NCBI GenBank assembly: GCA_028291125.1
Contig: JAQGIN010000041.1
Coordinates: forward strand, 1-13,331
DNA length: 13,331 nucleotides
DNA from: Caulobacter sp.
Lineage (GTDB): Bacteria; Pseudomonadota; Alphaproteobacteria; Caulobacterales; Caulobacteraceae
Direction of reading: 5' to 3'
A model generated the notes under the pieces. The model saw only the letters and a list, made by a program, of their open reading frames with translations, had not been told where the DNA came from and made no database searches. Position 1 is the first letter of the stretch; every line of letters starts with the position of its first letter. Positions 1 to 7,306 of the stretch are shown piece after piece. The position numbers were made by a program, and so were the translations under genes.

Positions 1-1733
1 ACGAACAGGATGCGGCCAGCCCCCGACAGGTCACGGGCGGCGCGCGGCTTGACCGGCTCGGCGGCGACCGCGGCGGCGGCGGCGATGGCGGCGGCGGTCG
101 GCACGTGGATCGGCAGGAAGATGCGGATGGCCGAGCCCTCGCCGGGCTTGGAATGGACGTGGATCCAGCCGTCCGACTGCTTGACGATGCCGTAGACGGT
201 GGCCAGACCCAGGCCCGTGCCCTCGCCCACCGGCTTGGTGGTGAAGAACGGGTCGAAGATCTTGCCCATCACCTCGGGCGGGATGCCCGGGCCGTCGTCG
301 GAGACCTCGATCAGGGCGGTGTCGCCGCTGGCGCTGGGATAGCCCAGGGCCACGGCCTCGGCCTGGCTCAGGCGGGCGGTGCGGATGCGGACCACGCCGC
401 CGCCCTTGGCGGCGCGCACGGCGTCGCGGGCGTTGACGGCCAGGTTCATCACCGCCGTCTCGAGCTGGCTCTTGTCGGCCCGCACCTTGGGCAGGTCGCG
501 GCCGTAGTCGGTGACCAGCTTGACGTCCTCGCGCAGCAGCCGGCGCAGCAGCACCTCGAACTCGGAGATCAGCTCGCCCAGCTCCAGCACCTCGCGCTGC
601 ACGGTCTGCTTGCGCGAGAAGGCCAGCAGCTTGCGCACCAGGTCGGCGGCCCGCACCCCGGTCTGGCGGATCTCGTTGAGGCCCTCATAGGACGGGTCGC
701 CGACCGGGTGGCGGTGCAGCAGTTCGTCCAGCCGCAGCTGGATGGCGGTCAGCAGATTGTTGAAGTCGTGGGCGACGCCGCCGGCCAGTTGGCCGATGGC
801 CTGCATCTTCTGGGCCTGGGCCAGCTGCAGCTCCATCTGCTTCTGCTCGGAGACGTCGATCAGATAGGCCACCAGCCGATCCTCGGCCCGGTACAGATAG
901 AGGTGGGCGATGCGGGCCGGGTCCTTGGCCAGGCGGACCTCGAACGGCCCGGCCTTGCCCTGCGACAGCCGCAGTTGAGCCTCGGTGCGCGACGGCGGGT
1001 CGATCAGGGCGCCGAACACCGTGCCGGGGGCGCAGGGGCCGACCATCGCCGCCAGGGCCGGGTTGGTCTCGAGGATGCGCGCGTTGAACGGGTCGAGGCC
1101 TTCGAGCAGGGCGGCGCCGAACGGCGAAGCCCCGGAAAAGGCGTCCAGCGTGCCGGGCGGCGGCGCGGCGGTCAGGGCCAGGGTCGGGGCGGCCGGGATC
1201 TCGGCCGACAGCCGCAGCGGCGCGGCCGGACTGGCCACCAGCCGCACCAGCAGGCGGCCGCCGCCGATCGACGAGACGATGGCGGCGCGGTCCTGGCCGG
1301 CGACGCGCACCGAGCCCTCGGCCAGTTCGCCGCGACGGGCCCGCACCAGGGCCTGGAACAGGCCGGCCCCGGCGCCCTTGGGCAGGCGGCGGCCGTCGCC
1401 GATGGCGGTGCGCCACGGCAGGTTGGTCGACAGCACCCGGCCGTCGGCGGCGGCCAGGGCGGCCGGCTCGCCCAGGGCGTCGAGGAAGCTGTCGGCGGCG
1501 TCGAGGTCGACCTCGGGCGTGGCCGAGCCGCGGATGGCGATCAGGCCCAGGATGGCCACGCCGGCGATGCCGCCCAGCAGCAGCAGCCCCGCCAGGGTGG
1601 TGGGGCCGGCCTTGACGGCGAACACCGCGGCGAAGCCGGCGGCCAGCACGTAGAAGATCGCCGCCGCCCAGATCAGCGGGTCGGTACGGGGCCGCGCGGG
1701 GGTCTCGGCCGCGTGAGCGGGGGTCTTGGCCAT
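1..1733 (-). CDS. cckA: Cell-cycle hybrid histidine kinase CckA (3' end cut by window edge)
   Basis: Membrane-bound bifunctional kinase/phosphatase that, in Caulobacter, feeds phosphate through ChpT to CtrA and CpdR. About 577 residues are visible. In order: two transmembrane segments (about 20-40 and 45-67), a PAS-like region (about 70-300), a DHp domain with H-box GGVAHDFNNLLTAIQ whose phospho-accepting His falls at residue 322, then a catalytic domain with N-box Asn434, D480-G-P-G, an F box (FDPFFTTKP) and GTGLGL near 505-510. An Ala-rich linker (about 544-560) leads to RDLSGAGRILFV, the first strand of a receiver domain whose Asp lies outside the window. His322 is, as I recall, the position in C. 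crescentus CckA. The ATG at 1733 is preceded by AAGGA 12 nt upstream. It follows flhB after a 92-nt gap, so read-through from the fliQ operon and a local promoter are both possible. Identity is very likely from the H-box and domain order. Confidence 0.93.
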   Translation of the reverse strand, partial: MAKTPAHAAETPARPRTDPLIWAAAIFYVLAAGFAAVFAVKAGPTTLAGLLLLGGIAGVAILGLIAIRGSATPEVDLDAADSFLDALGEPAALAAADGRVLSTNLPWRTAIGDGRRLPKGAGAGLFQALVRARRGELAEGSVRVAGQDRAAIVSSIGGGRLLVRLVASPAAPLRLSAEIPAAPTLALTAAPPPGTLDAFSGASPFGAALLEGLDPFNARILETNPALAAMVGPCAPGTVFGALIDPPSRTEAQLRLSQGKAGPFEVRLAKDPARIAHLYLYRAEDRLVAYLIDVSEQKQMELQLAQAQKMQAIGQLAGGVAHDFNNLLTAIQLRLDELLHRHPVGDPSYEGLNEIRQTGVRAADLVRKLLAFSRKQTVQREVLELGELISEFEVLLRRLLREDVKLVTDYGRDLPKVRADKSQLETAVMNLAVNARDAVRAAKGGGVVRIRTARLSQAEAVALGYPSASGDTALIEVSDDGPGIPPEVMGKIFDPFFTTKPVGEGTGLGLATVYGIVKQSDGWIHVHSKPGEGSAIRIFLPIHVPTAAAIAAAAAVAAEPVKPRAARDLSGAGRILF

Positions 1734-1825
1734 GCCGGACCGAAGTCCTTCTTCAGCTCTCAGGGAAGGCGCCCCCAGCGAATCGTTCATTCAGGATACT
1801 CTTTACGGGCCAGACTGTTAGGCCC
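1734..1825 (-). promoter_or_regulatory. flhB-cckA intergenic leader, probable cckA promoter region
   Basis: Gap of 92 nt between the flhB stop and the cckA ATG. It holds a GAATC (GANTC-type CcrM site) at 1780-1784 and a short inverted repeat just after the flhB stop (GGGCC at 1807-1811, GGCCC at 1821-1825). That stem is followed by no T-run, so it is a poor intrinsic terminator. I see no TTAA-N7-TTAA box and no convincing -35/-10 pair. Whether cckA has its own promoter here cannot be decided by eye. Confidence 0.35.
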
Positions 1826-2908
1826 TTAGCGCCCGCGCGCCTGGGCGCCCGGTTTGCGACCATTCAGGATGAAGCCGATGACCTTGGCCACCGCGGCGAA
1901 ATGCGCCTCGGGGATCTGTTCGTCGATCTCGACGGTGGCGTAGAGCGCCCGAGCCAGGGGCGGGTCCTCGATGATCGGCACCCCGGCCGCCTCGGCCACT
2001 TCGCGGATCTTCAGGGCCAGGCTGTCCATGCCCTTGGCCACGCACAGCGGGGCGGGGGTCTCGTCGGCGTCGTACATCAGGGCCACGGCGTAGTGGGTGG
2101 GGTTCATCACCACCACCGTGGCCTTGGGCACCGCCTGCATCATCCGCTGGCGCGAGCGCTGGTGGCGGATCTGGCGCAGCCGGGCCTTGATGTGGGGGTC
2201 GCCGTCGGCCTGTTTGAACTCGTCCTTCATCTCCTGGATGCTCATTCGCATGCGCTTGTTGAAGCGCAGGCGCTGCCAGAACCAGTCGAAGCCGGCGGTC
2301 AGGGCCAGAAAGATCAGCACGGCGATGAACAGGGTTTTGCACAGCTTCATCGCCAGCGGCAGGATGGCGGCCGGGTCCATGCCGACCAGGTTGCGCAGTT
2401 CGGTGGCGTGCGGCTTGATCACGAACCAGGCGATGATCCCGGTGACGATGAACTTGGTCGCCGACTTGGCGAACTGCACCAGGGAGTCGATCCCGAGCAG
2501 CCGGCCCATGCCCTTGATCAGGTCCAGCTTCTTGAAGTCGGGCTTGAGCTTGTCGGGGGTGAACAGGAAGCCGGTCTGCAGCAGATTGCCCGCCGCCCCG
2601 CACGCCGCGGTGGTCAGCAGCACGATCAGCAGGGTCGGGGCGGCGGCCCAGACCGCCGCGCGGGCCACGGCCACGGCGCCGCCGCTGTCGAGGGCCGTCT
2701 CCCCCGCGTGGGCCAGGAACGGCTGCAGGGCGTTGGCCATGTCGCGCGACAGCCAGCCGCCGGCGATGGTGATGGCGGCGAAGGCCCCGAGCAGGGCGGC
2801 CAACTGGGTGACGTCCTGGCTCTTGGCCAGGTCGCCCTTCTCGCGCGCGTCGGCCAGTTTCTTGGCTGATGGCTCTTCGGTTTTTGAAGCGTCGTCGGTT
2901 TCAGCCAC
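1826..2908 (-). CDS. flhB: Flagellar export apparatus switch protein FlhB
   Basis: Inner-membrane component of the flagellar type III export gate. Its cytoplasmic domain self-cleaves to switch export from rod/hook subunits to filament subunits. The protein has 360 residues. The N-terminus (KTEEPSAKKLADAREKGDLAKS) is the family's conserved amphipathic start. Four hydrophobic segments follow at about 34-56, 87-109, 140-165 and 187-207. A basic linker leads to the autocleavage motif N269-P270-T271-H272 (VVVMNPTHYAVAL), so cleavage is expected between N269 and P270. The start codon is GTG, with a strong AGGGGG ribosome site that overlaps the fliR stop codon, implying coupled translation with fliR. 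Length and motif position match well-studied homologues. Function is essentially certain. Confidence 0.97.
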   Translation of the reverse strand: MAETDDASKTEEPSAKKLADAREKGDLAKSQDVTQLAALLGAFAAITIAGGWLSRDMANALQPFLAHAGETALDSGGAVAVARAAVWAAAPTLLIVLLTTAACGAAGNLLQTGFLFTPDKLKPDFKKLDLIKGMGRLLGIDSLVQFAKSATKFIVTGIIAWFVIKPHATELRNLVGMDPAAILPLAMKLCKTLFIAVLIFLALTAGFDWFWQRLRFNKRMRMSIQEMKDEFKQADGDPHIKARLRQIRHQRSRQRMMQAVPKATVVVMNPTHYAVALMYDADETPAPLCVAKGMDSLALKIREVAEAAGVPIIEDPPLARALYATVEIDEQIPEAHFAAVAKVIGFILNGRKPGAQARGR

Positions 2909-2917
2909 CGGTGCCCC

Positions 2918-3673
2918 CTAGTTGAACACGGCCAGGAGCTCGCGATAGCGATCACTCCAGACCATGGCGATGCCGCCGAGGCTCAAGGCCAGCAGCGACA
3001 GGCCGAAGATGACGCTCAGCGGCGAGGCGACGAAGAAGATCTGGAAGGCCGGCATCACCCGGCCGATCAGGCCGGTGGCCAGGTTGAACACCACCGAGAA
3101 CACGATCACCGGCGCCGCCAGCTGCACCCCCAGCGAGAACGACTGCGCCACCGTACGCATGGCCAGGGTGGCGGCGTCGTTGATCGGGGCGATCCGGCTG
3201 AACGGGAAGATGTCGTAGGAATGGACGATCGCCCCGATGAACAGGTGATGCAGGTCGGTGGCCATGATCAGGGTCAGGCCCAGCATCGACAGAAAGGTCG
3301 ACACCGCCGTGCTCGGCTGGGCCTGGGCCGGATTGGCGGTCTGGGCGAACGACAGGGTGGTCTGCAGCGAGATGATCTCGCCGGCCGTCGACAGGGCGAT
3401 CAAGGCGATCTTCAGCACCGAGCCGATCATCAGGCCGATCAGGATCTCGTGGATGACCTTGCCGGCCAGGCCGCCGACCGTGGGCGGCATGGCGCCGACC
3501 GTCGGCTGCACCAGCGGGGTGATCAGCAGCGCCATCAGCAGGGCGAAGCCCAGCCGCACCCGCGGCGGCACCACGGCGTCGCCGATGCCGGGCATCAGCA
3601 TGACCATGGCCCCGACCCGGGAGAACACCAGACAGGCGACATAGACCTGGGCCGCTGTGGCGTAGGAGTCCAA
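2918..3673 (-). CDS. fliR: Flagellar export gate protein FliR
   Basis: Polytopic inner-membrane protein that joins FliP and FliQ in the export gate. With a TTG start at 3673 the protein is 251 residues, a usual FliR length, beginning (M)DSYATAAQVYVACLVFSRVGA. Hydrophobic segments cover most of the chain, with the family-like stretch GEIISLQTTLSFAQTANP in the middle and PAFQIFFVASPLSVIFGL near the C-terminus. The same frame stays open upstream to 3889, but that extension lies inside fliQ in another frame and is not membrane-like. No ATG or GTG lies between the end of fliQ and the first transmembrane segment, so TTG is preferred although its ribosome site is weak. The gene starts 11 nt after the fliQ stop and ends 9 nt before flhB, within a tight fliQ-fliR-flhB operon. 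Confidence 0.95.
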   Translation of the reverse strand: MDSYATAAQVYVACLVFSRVGAMVMLMPGIGDAVVPPRVRLGFALLMALLITPLVQPTVGAMPPTVGGLAGKVIHEILIGLMIGSVLKIALIALSTAGEIISLQTTLSFAQTANPAQAQPSTAVSTFLSMLGLTLIMATDLHHLFIGAIVHSYDIFPFSRIAPINDAATLAMRTVAQSFSLGVQLAAPVIVFSVVFNLATGLIGRVMPAFQIFFVASPLSVIFGLSLLALSLGGIAMVWSDRYRELLAVFN

Positions 3674-3684
3674 GGCCCGCGCGC

Positions 3685-3948
3685 CTACATCGCCGCGATG
3701 CGGGCGGCGATGTGATGCATGAAATTCGACATCAACGCCCCCATCAGCGGCAGGAAGATCAGCAGCGAGATGAAGATGGCGACGATCTTCGGGGCGAAGA
3801 CCAGGGTCGCCTCCTGGATCTGGGTCAGGGCCTGGAACAGGCCGATGGCCACGCCGACCACCAAGCCGACGATCAGCACGGGCGCGCACAGCTGCAGGGT
3901 CAGCCAGATGGCGTCACGTCCGACATCCAGAACTTCGGCGCCGTTCAT
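3685..3948 (-). CDS. fliQ: Flagellar export gate protein FliQ
   Basis: Small inner-membrane protein of the flagellar export gate, present in several copies around FliP/FliR. At 87 residues it has the standard length and the two expected transmembrane hairpins (about 15-40 and 50-75). The conserved FliQ core GLVVGVAIGLFQALTQIQE is followed by TLVFAPKIVAIF. The ATG at 3948 has an AAGAGAG ribosome site just upstream. It is the first gene of fliQ-fliR-flhB, with cckA beyond, and sits about 65 nt downstream of a CtrA-like box. Identification is secure from length, topology and neighbours. Confidence 0.96.
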   Translation of the reverse strand: MNGAEVLDVGRDAIWLTLQLCAPVLIVGLVVGVAIGLFQALTQIQEATLVFAPKIVAIFISLLIFLPLMGALMSNFMHHIAARIAAM

Positions 3949-4010
3949 GGGGCTCTCTTTTGCGCGTCGAGCGGGGGAATGGAATCGCGAGTTTAGTCTG
4001 CGGCGGGCAT

Positions 4011-4037
4011 GGTTAATAGGCGGCTAACCTAGATTAA
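4011..4037 (-). promoter_or_regulatory. CtrA-like box upstream of fliQ
   Basis: Read on the minus strand, this stretch contains TTAA (4034-4037), TTAG (4024-4027) and TTAACC (4011-4016). TTAG-N7-TTAACC fits the CtrA consensus TTAA-N7-TTAACC with one mismatch. The extra TTAA sits 6 nt further upstream and overlaps the stop codon (4034-4036) of the transporter gene. The box lies about 65 nt from the fliQ ATG. fliQ is a classic CtrA-dependent class II promoter in C. crescentus. The leader also has a GANTC site (GAATC, 3982-3986). Confidence 0.65.
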
Positions 4038-5599
4038 CGCCGCGGCTTAATGACCGCTTCCAGGGCCTGGGCGGCCTGGGCCGGCGAGCGCTTGTCGGCC
4101 TCGCGGTCGACGCTGTAATTGGCCGCCCGCATGGCGTCGACCGGGATGGCGTTGGCCAGGCTGGACAGCGCCTTGGTCAGCCGCGCGTCGTGCGCCCGGC
4201 CCGGCGACACCAGCACCACCGCGTCATAGGGCGGCAGGGCCCCCTTGGGGTCGGTCAGCACCACCAGGTCGTCGGCGGCGATGCGGCCGTCGCTGGAGAA
4301 GGCCGAGATCACGTCGGCCTCGCCCGAGCCCAGGGCCCGGTACATGAAGGTCGGCTGGAACTGCCGCCGGGTCTTGAACCTCAGGCCATAGGCCCGCTCG
4401 ACGCTGACCCATTCGGGGCGCGAGAAGAACTCCAGGTCGCCGCCCATGGTCAGGTCCGGGGCGTGGGCGGCCAGATCGGCCAGGCTGCGGATGCCCAGGG
4501 CGCTGGCGCGGTCGCGCTTCATGGCCAGGGCGTAGGCGTTCTCGAAGCCCAGCGGGGCCAGAAGCACGACGCCGTCGCGCTTCAGCAGTTCGGTTTTTAG
4601 ACCCGCCAACACCGCCGCCCGGCCGGGATTGTCGCGGCGGCCCAGGACGTTGGCCCACAGCGTGCCGGAATAGTCGACATAGGCGTCGATCTCGCCGGCG
4701 GCCAGGGCGCGATAGGCCACCGCCGAGCCGAGGTCGATCTTGCGGCCGACCCGCGCGCCATCGGCCTCCAGCCGCGTCGCCATCAGCTCGGTCAGCACAT
4801 ATTGCTCGGAGAAGTTCTTGGCCCCGATCACATAGGCCTGGTGGCGCGGCGCCAGGGCCGAGGCGGCCAGCGGGGCCAGGGCGGCGGCGACGCCCAGGGC
4901 CAGGCCCGCCAGGCCGGCCAGCCACAGCCGGCGGTCGCGCTTGGCCGCCCCGCGCTCGACCAGACCCAGCAGCTGGTCGACGACCAGGGCCAGGCCGGCC
5001 GAGGCGGCGCAACCGACCAGCACCGCCACCCAGTTCTCGGTCTGCAGGCCCGAAAAGATGTAGTCGCCCAGCGAGGTCTGGCCGACCGGGGTCGACAGGG
5101 TGGCCGCGCCGATGGTCCACACGGCCGCGGTGCGCACCCCGGCCATGATCACCGGCAGGGCCAGGGGCAGCTCCACCCGCCACAGCCGCTGGCGGTCGGT
5201 CATGCCGACGCCGCGCGCCGCCTCAACCACGGCCGGCTCCACCCCGGTCAGGCCGGCGGTGACGTTCCTCAGGATCGGCAGCATCGAATAGACGGTCAAG
5301 GCCAGCAGCGACGGCAGGAAGCCCAGAGCCGAAAAGCCGTGGCCCAGCACCGCCCGGCTCAGGCCCGACAGCGCCAGCAGCAGCGGATAGAACAGGGCCA
5401 GCAGGGCCAGGCTGGGAATGGTCTGCACCAGGCCGGCCACGGCCAGGGCCGGCCAGCGCAGGGCCGGATGGCGGGCCGCCGCCACGCCCAGCGGCAGGGC
5501 GACGGCCAGGCCCAGCGCCAGGGCGCTGGCCGACAGCGCCACGTGCCAGGCCAGGCGTTCGGGCAGCAGGCTCAGGGCCTGGATCAGCCGCTCATCCAT
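4034..5599 (-). CDS. Osmoprotectant-type ABC transporter, permease fused to substrate-binding domain
   Basis: Probable importer of a quaternary amine such as glycine betaine or choline. It has 521 residues. The first 215 are an OpuB/ProW-like permease with several transmembrane helices and the EAA loop that docks on the ATPase (EAARGVGM from residue 126, followed by LWRVELPLALP). A further hydrophobic segment (about 225-250) anchors a periplasmic OpuAC/ProX-like binding domain (about 254-521) carrying AKNFSEQ (about 260-266) and YVDYSGTLW (307-315), both typical of the osmoprotectant-binding family. Permease-binding protein fusion is a known architecture in this family. The ATG overlaps the last codons of the ATPase gene (ATGGATGA, 8-nt overlap), with a GGGGAGGG ribosome site, so the two subunits are translationally coupled. 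The ligand cannot be settled from sequence alone. Confidence 0.88.
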   Translation of the reverse strand: MDERLIQALSLLPERLAWHVALSASALALGLAVALPLGVAAARHPALRWPALAVAGLVQTIPSLALLALFYPLLLALSGLSRAVLGHGFSALGFLPSLLALTVYSMLPILRNVTAGLTGVEPAVVEAARGVGMTDRQRLWRVELPLALPVIMAGVRTAAVWTIGAATLSTPVGQTSLGDYIFSGLQTENWVAVLVGCAASAGLALVVDQLLGLVERGAAKRDRRLWLAGLAGLALGVAAALAPLAASALAPRHQAYVIGAKNFSEQYVLTELMATRLEADGARVGRKIDLGSAVAYRALAAGEIDAYVDYSGTLWANVLGRRDNPGRAAVLAGLKTELLKRDGVVLLAPLGFENAYALAMKRDRASALGIRSLADLAAHAPDLTMGGDLEFFSRPEWVSVERAYGLRFKTRRQFQPTFMYRALGSGEADVISAFSSDGRIAADDLVVLTDPKGALPPYDAVVLVSPGRAHDARLTKALSSLANAIPVDAMRAANYSVDREADKRSPAQAAQALEAVIKPRR

Positions 5600-6380
5600 G
5601 ACCGCCCTCCCCGGCCAGCAACGCCGCCACCCGCTGGGCCTGGCGGCGCGGGGCCGACATCAGGGCCTCGACGCGCGGATCGGCATGGCCGGCCAGCAGG
5701 GCCCTGGGCGTATCGTCGGCGATCACCTGTCCGCCAGCCATCACCACCACCCGGTCGGCCAGCAGCACGGCCTCGGCGACGTCGTGGGTGACCATCACCG
5801 TGGTCAGGTCGAGCTGGTCATGCAGCCGCCGCACGTCGTCGGCCAGGGTGGCGCGGGTGACCGGGTCCAGGGCCCCGAACGGCTCATCCATCAACAGCAG
5901 GCCCGGCTTGGCCGCCAGGGCCCGGGCCACCCCGACCCGCTGGCGCTGGCCGCCCGACAGCTGAGCCGGCAGCCGGCCGGCCAGGTCGCGCGGCAGGGCG
6001 GTGAGGTCGAGCAGGTCGTCGACGCGGGCGGCAGTGGTGGCCGCGTCCCAGCCCAGCAGGCTGGGGACCATGCCGACGTTCTCGGCCACGGTCAGGTGCG
6101 GGAACAGCCCGACCTCTTGGAACACATAGCCGATGCGGCGGCGCAGGGTCGGGCCGTCCAGGCCGTCGATCGCCGCGCCGTCGAGGCGCACCGTCCCGGT
6201 GGTGGGGACGACCAGGGCGTTGATCATCTTCAGCAGCGTGGTCTTGCCGGCCCCCGAGCCGCCGACCAGGGCCACGAACTGGCCCTTGGGAATGCTCAGC
6301 GTCACCGCCTCGACCACCACCGCGCCGTCATAGACGCGCGACACGGCGTCGAGGGCGATGGCGGGAGGAGGCTCGGTCAT
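5592..6380 (-). CDS. Osmoprotectant-type ABC transporter ATP-binding protein
   Basis: Cytoplasmic ATPase powering the permease/binding-protein fusion encoded immediately downstream. It has 262 residues from the ATG at 6380. All nucleotide-binding motifs are intact: Walker A GGSGAGKTT (40-48), Q-loop Gln88, signature LSGGQRQR (141-148), Walker B LLLMDEP (161-167), D-loop ALD, and switch His199 in VTHD. A basic/aromatic region follows, but there are no long C-terminal CBS domains as in ProV/OpuAA. The start is uncertain. In-frame ATG at 6425 and GTG at 6437 would add 15 or 19 Pro/His-rich residues and have a purine-rich stretch upstream, while 6380 gives the usual family N-terminus but has no clear ribosome site. 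The gene is the first of a two-gene operon lying between fliE and fliQ. Confidence 0.9.
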   Translation of the reverse strand: MTEPPPAIALDAVSRVYDGAVVVEAVTLSIPKGQFVALVGGSGAGKTTLLKMINALVVPTTGTVRLDGAAIDGLDGPTLRRRIGYVFQEVGLFPHLTVAENVGMVPSLLGWDAATTAARVDDLLDLTALPRDLAGRLPAQLSGGQRQRVGVARALAAKPGLLLMDEPFGALDPVTRATLADDVRRLHDQLDLTTVMVTHDVAEAVLLADRVVVMAGGQVIADDTPRALLAGHADPRVEALMSAPRRQAQRVAALLAGEGGHG

Positions 6381-6437
6381 GCGGGGGCAGGCTGGCGGTT
6401 TGGGGCGGTGGTGGCAAGGCGTCATACTTGCCCCCAC

Positions 6438-6549
6438 CGGACCGCTTCGCGGTCGTCCGCCCCCATGGGGGGCGGAGTTTCGCTGGATTAGCTCTTCCCC
6501 CTCTGGGGGAGGAGGGCCGAAGGCCCGGAGGGGGCGAGTGGCTCGCCCC
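6438..6549. repeat. Cluster of perfect short palindromes (REP-like) after fliE
   Basis: A 112-nt gap filled with small hairpins: GACCGC-TTC-GCGGTC (6440-6454), CCGCCCCC-ATG-GGGGGCGG (6457-6475), TCCCCC-TCT-GGGGGA (6496-6510), GGGCC-GAA-GGCCC (6514-6526) and GGGGGCGAG-TGG-CTCGCCCCC (6530-6550). The last abuts the fliE stop codon. All five have 3-nt loops. No T-run follows, so these are not textbook intrinsic terminators, but they could end or stabilise the fliE transcript. The look is that of repetitive intergenic elements common in alphaproteobacteria. Confidence 0.7.
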
Positions 6550-6861
6550 CTAGATCGGCATCCGCATGATTTCCTGATAGGCGCTGATCACCTGGTCGCG
6601 GACGGCCATCACCGTCTCGAGGCTGGCCTCGGCCGAGCTGATGGCGGTGACGACGTCGACCAGTTCGGCCTTGCCGGCGACCTGCTGGGCCATCTTGGTC
6701 TCGGCGTGGTGGGTGGCTTTCAGGGTGTCGGTCATCGCCGACTTCAGCAGCTCGCCGAAGCCGCCGCCGGTCGGGGCGGCCTGGGACAGGCCGCCGATCG
6801 AGCCGACCGACATCGCGCCCTGGGCGGCGTAGGCCTTGGCGGCGGCGAGGGCGGTGATCAT
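6550..6861 (-). CDS. fliE: Flagellar hook-basal body protein FliE
   Basis: Small export substrate that links the MS ring and export gate to the proximal rod. It has 103 residues, the usual FliE size. A variable Gly/Ala-rich N-terminus is followed by the conserved C-terminal half: FGELLKSAMTDTL, then a helix with VDVVTAISSAEASLETVMAVRDQVISAY ending in EIMRMPI, which is the FliE hallmark (the V-x-A-I-x-x-A-E pattern and a terminal M-x-I). The ATG at 6861 starts 14 nt after the flgC stop; a GGGAAGAG sequence spans that junction. It is the third gene of flgB-flgC-fliE, the usual order in many flagellated bacteria. Its stop codon touches a strong palindrome. Confidence 0.95.
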   Translation of the reverse strand: MITALAAAKAYAAQGAMSVGSIGGLSQAAPTGGGFGELLKSAMTDTLKATHHAETKMAQQVAGKAELVDVVTAISSAEASLETVMAVRDQVISAYQEIMRMPI

Positions 6862-6875
6862 GGCTCAGCTCTTCC

Positions 6876-7295
6876 CTATTTGCGCAGCAGGTCGAGGGTG
6901 CGCGATTCCATGGCGCGCGCCGTCTCGATGACGTTGAGATTGGCTTCGTAAGCGCGTTGCGCCTCCTTCATGTCGAGCGCCTCGACCAGCGAATCGACAT
7001 TGGGCAGCTTGACGTAGCCGCGGGCGTCGGCGGCCGGGTTGCCGGGGTCGTATTCGTTCTTGAAGGCGGTGCGGTCGGGCTCGACCCGCGCCATCGACAC
7101 GCCCTCGCCGCCCTCGATGGTGGTCGGCCTGAAGACCGGCACCTGGCGTTGATAAGGGTCGCCGCCCGGGGTGCGGGCGGTGGAATTGGCGTTGGCGATG
7201 TTCTCGGCGATGATTCGCATCCGCGACTGCTGGGCGCGCAGGGCGGAGGCGGCGATGGCCATGGTGGCCAGGGACTGGGAGCGGATCTCGGGCAT
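6876..7295 (-). CDS. flgC: Flagellar proximal rod protein FlgC
   Basis: Periplasmic rod subunit exported by the flagellar type III system. The protein is 139 residues, close to the 134 or so of enteric FlgC. The N-terminus has the rod/hook family motif (ASALRAQQSRMRIIAENIANANST), the C-terminus the matching coiled-coil helix (EALDMKEAQRAYEANLNVI followed by ETARAM), and the middle has the FlgC-typical P-Y-x-R-Q-V-P-V-F. The ATG at 7295 has AGGA 9 nt upstream. A second in-frame ATG at residue 12 is possible but would trim the conserved N-terminal helix. It lies between flgB (11-nt gap) and fliE. Confidence 0.96.
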   Translation of the reverse strand: MPEIRSQSLATMAIAASALRAQQSRMRIIAENIANANSTARTPGGDPYQRQVPVFRPTTIEGGEGVSMARVEPDRTAFKNEYDPGNPAADARGYVKLPNVDSLVEALDMKEAQRAYEANLNVIETARAMESRTLDLLRK

Positions 7296-7306
7296 CTAGG
7301 GCGTCC

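Noticed and set aside
105..1829. A 574-codon plus-strand open frame opposite cckA
   Set aside because: Its product is a low-complexity Gly/Ala/Gln/Arg-rich chain with no family motif. The opposite strand encodes an intact CckA with all kinase motifs. Antisense open frames are expected at this GC content.
3674..3889. N-terminal extension of fliR to 3889
   Set aside because: It would overlap most of fliQ in another frame, is Arg/Asp/Gly-rich and not membrane-like, and makes FliR far longer than its family.
4802..5791. Long plus-strand frame opposite the ABC transporter genes
   Set aside because: Gln/Gly/Arg-rich nonsense product, while the minus strand carries recognisable ABC permease, binding-protein and ATPase domains.
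6440..6550. CRISPR-like array or toxin locus in the palindrome-rich gap
   Set aside because: The hairpins differ from each other, no unit repeats at regular spacing, and there is no small ORF with a recognisable toxin or antitoxin.
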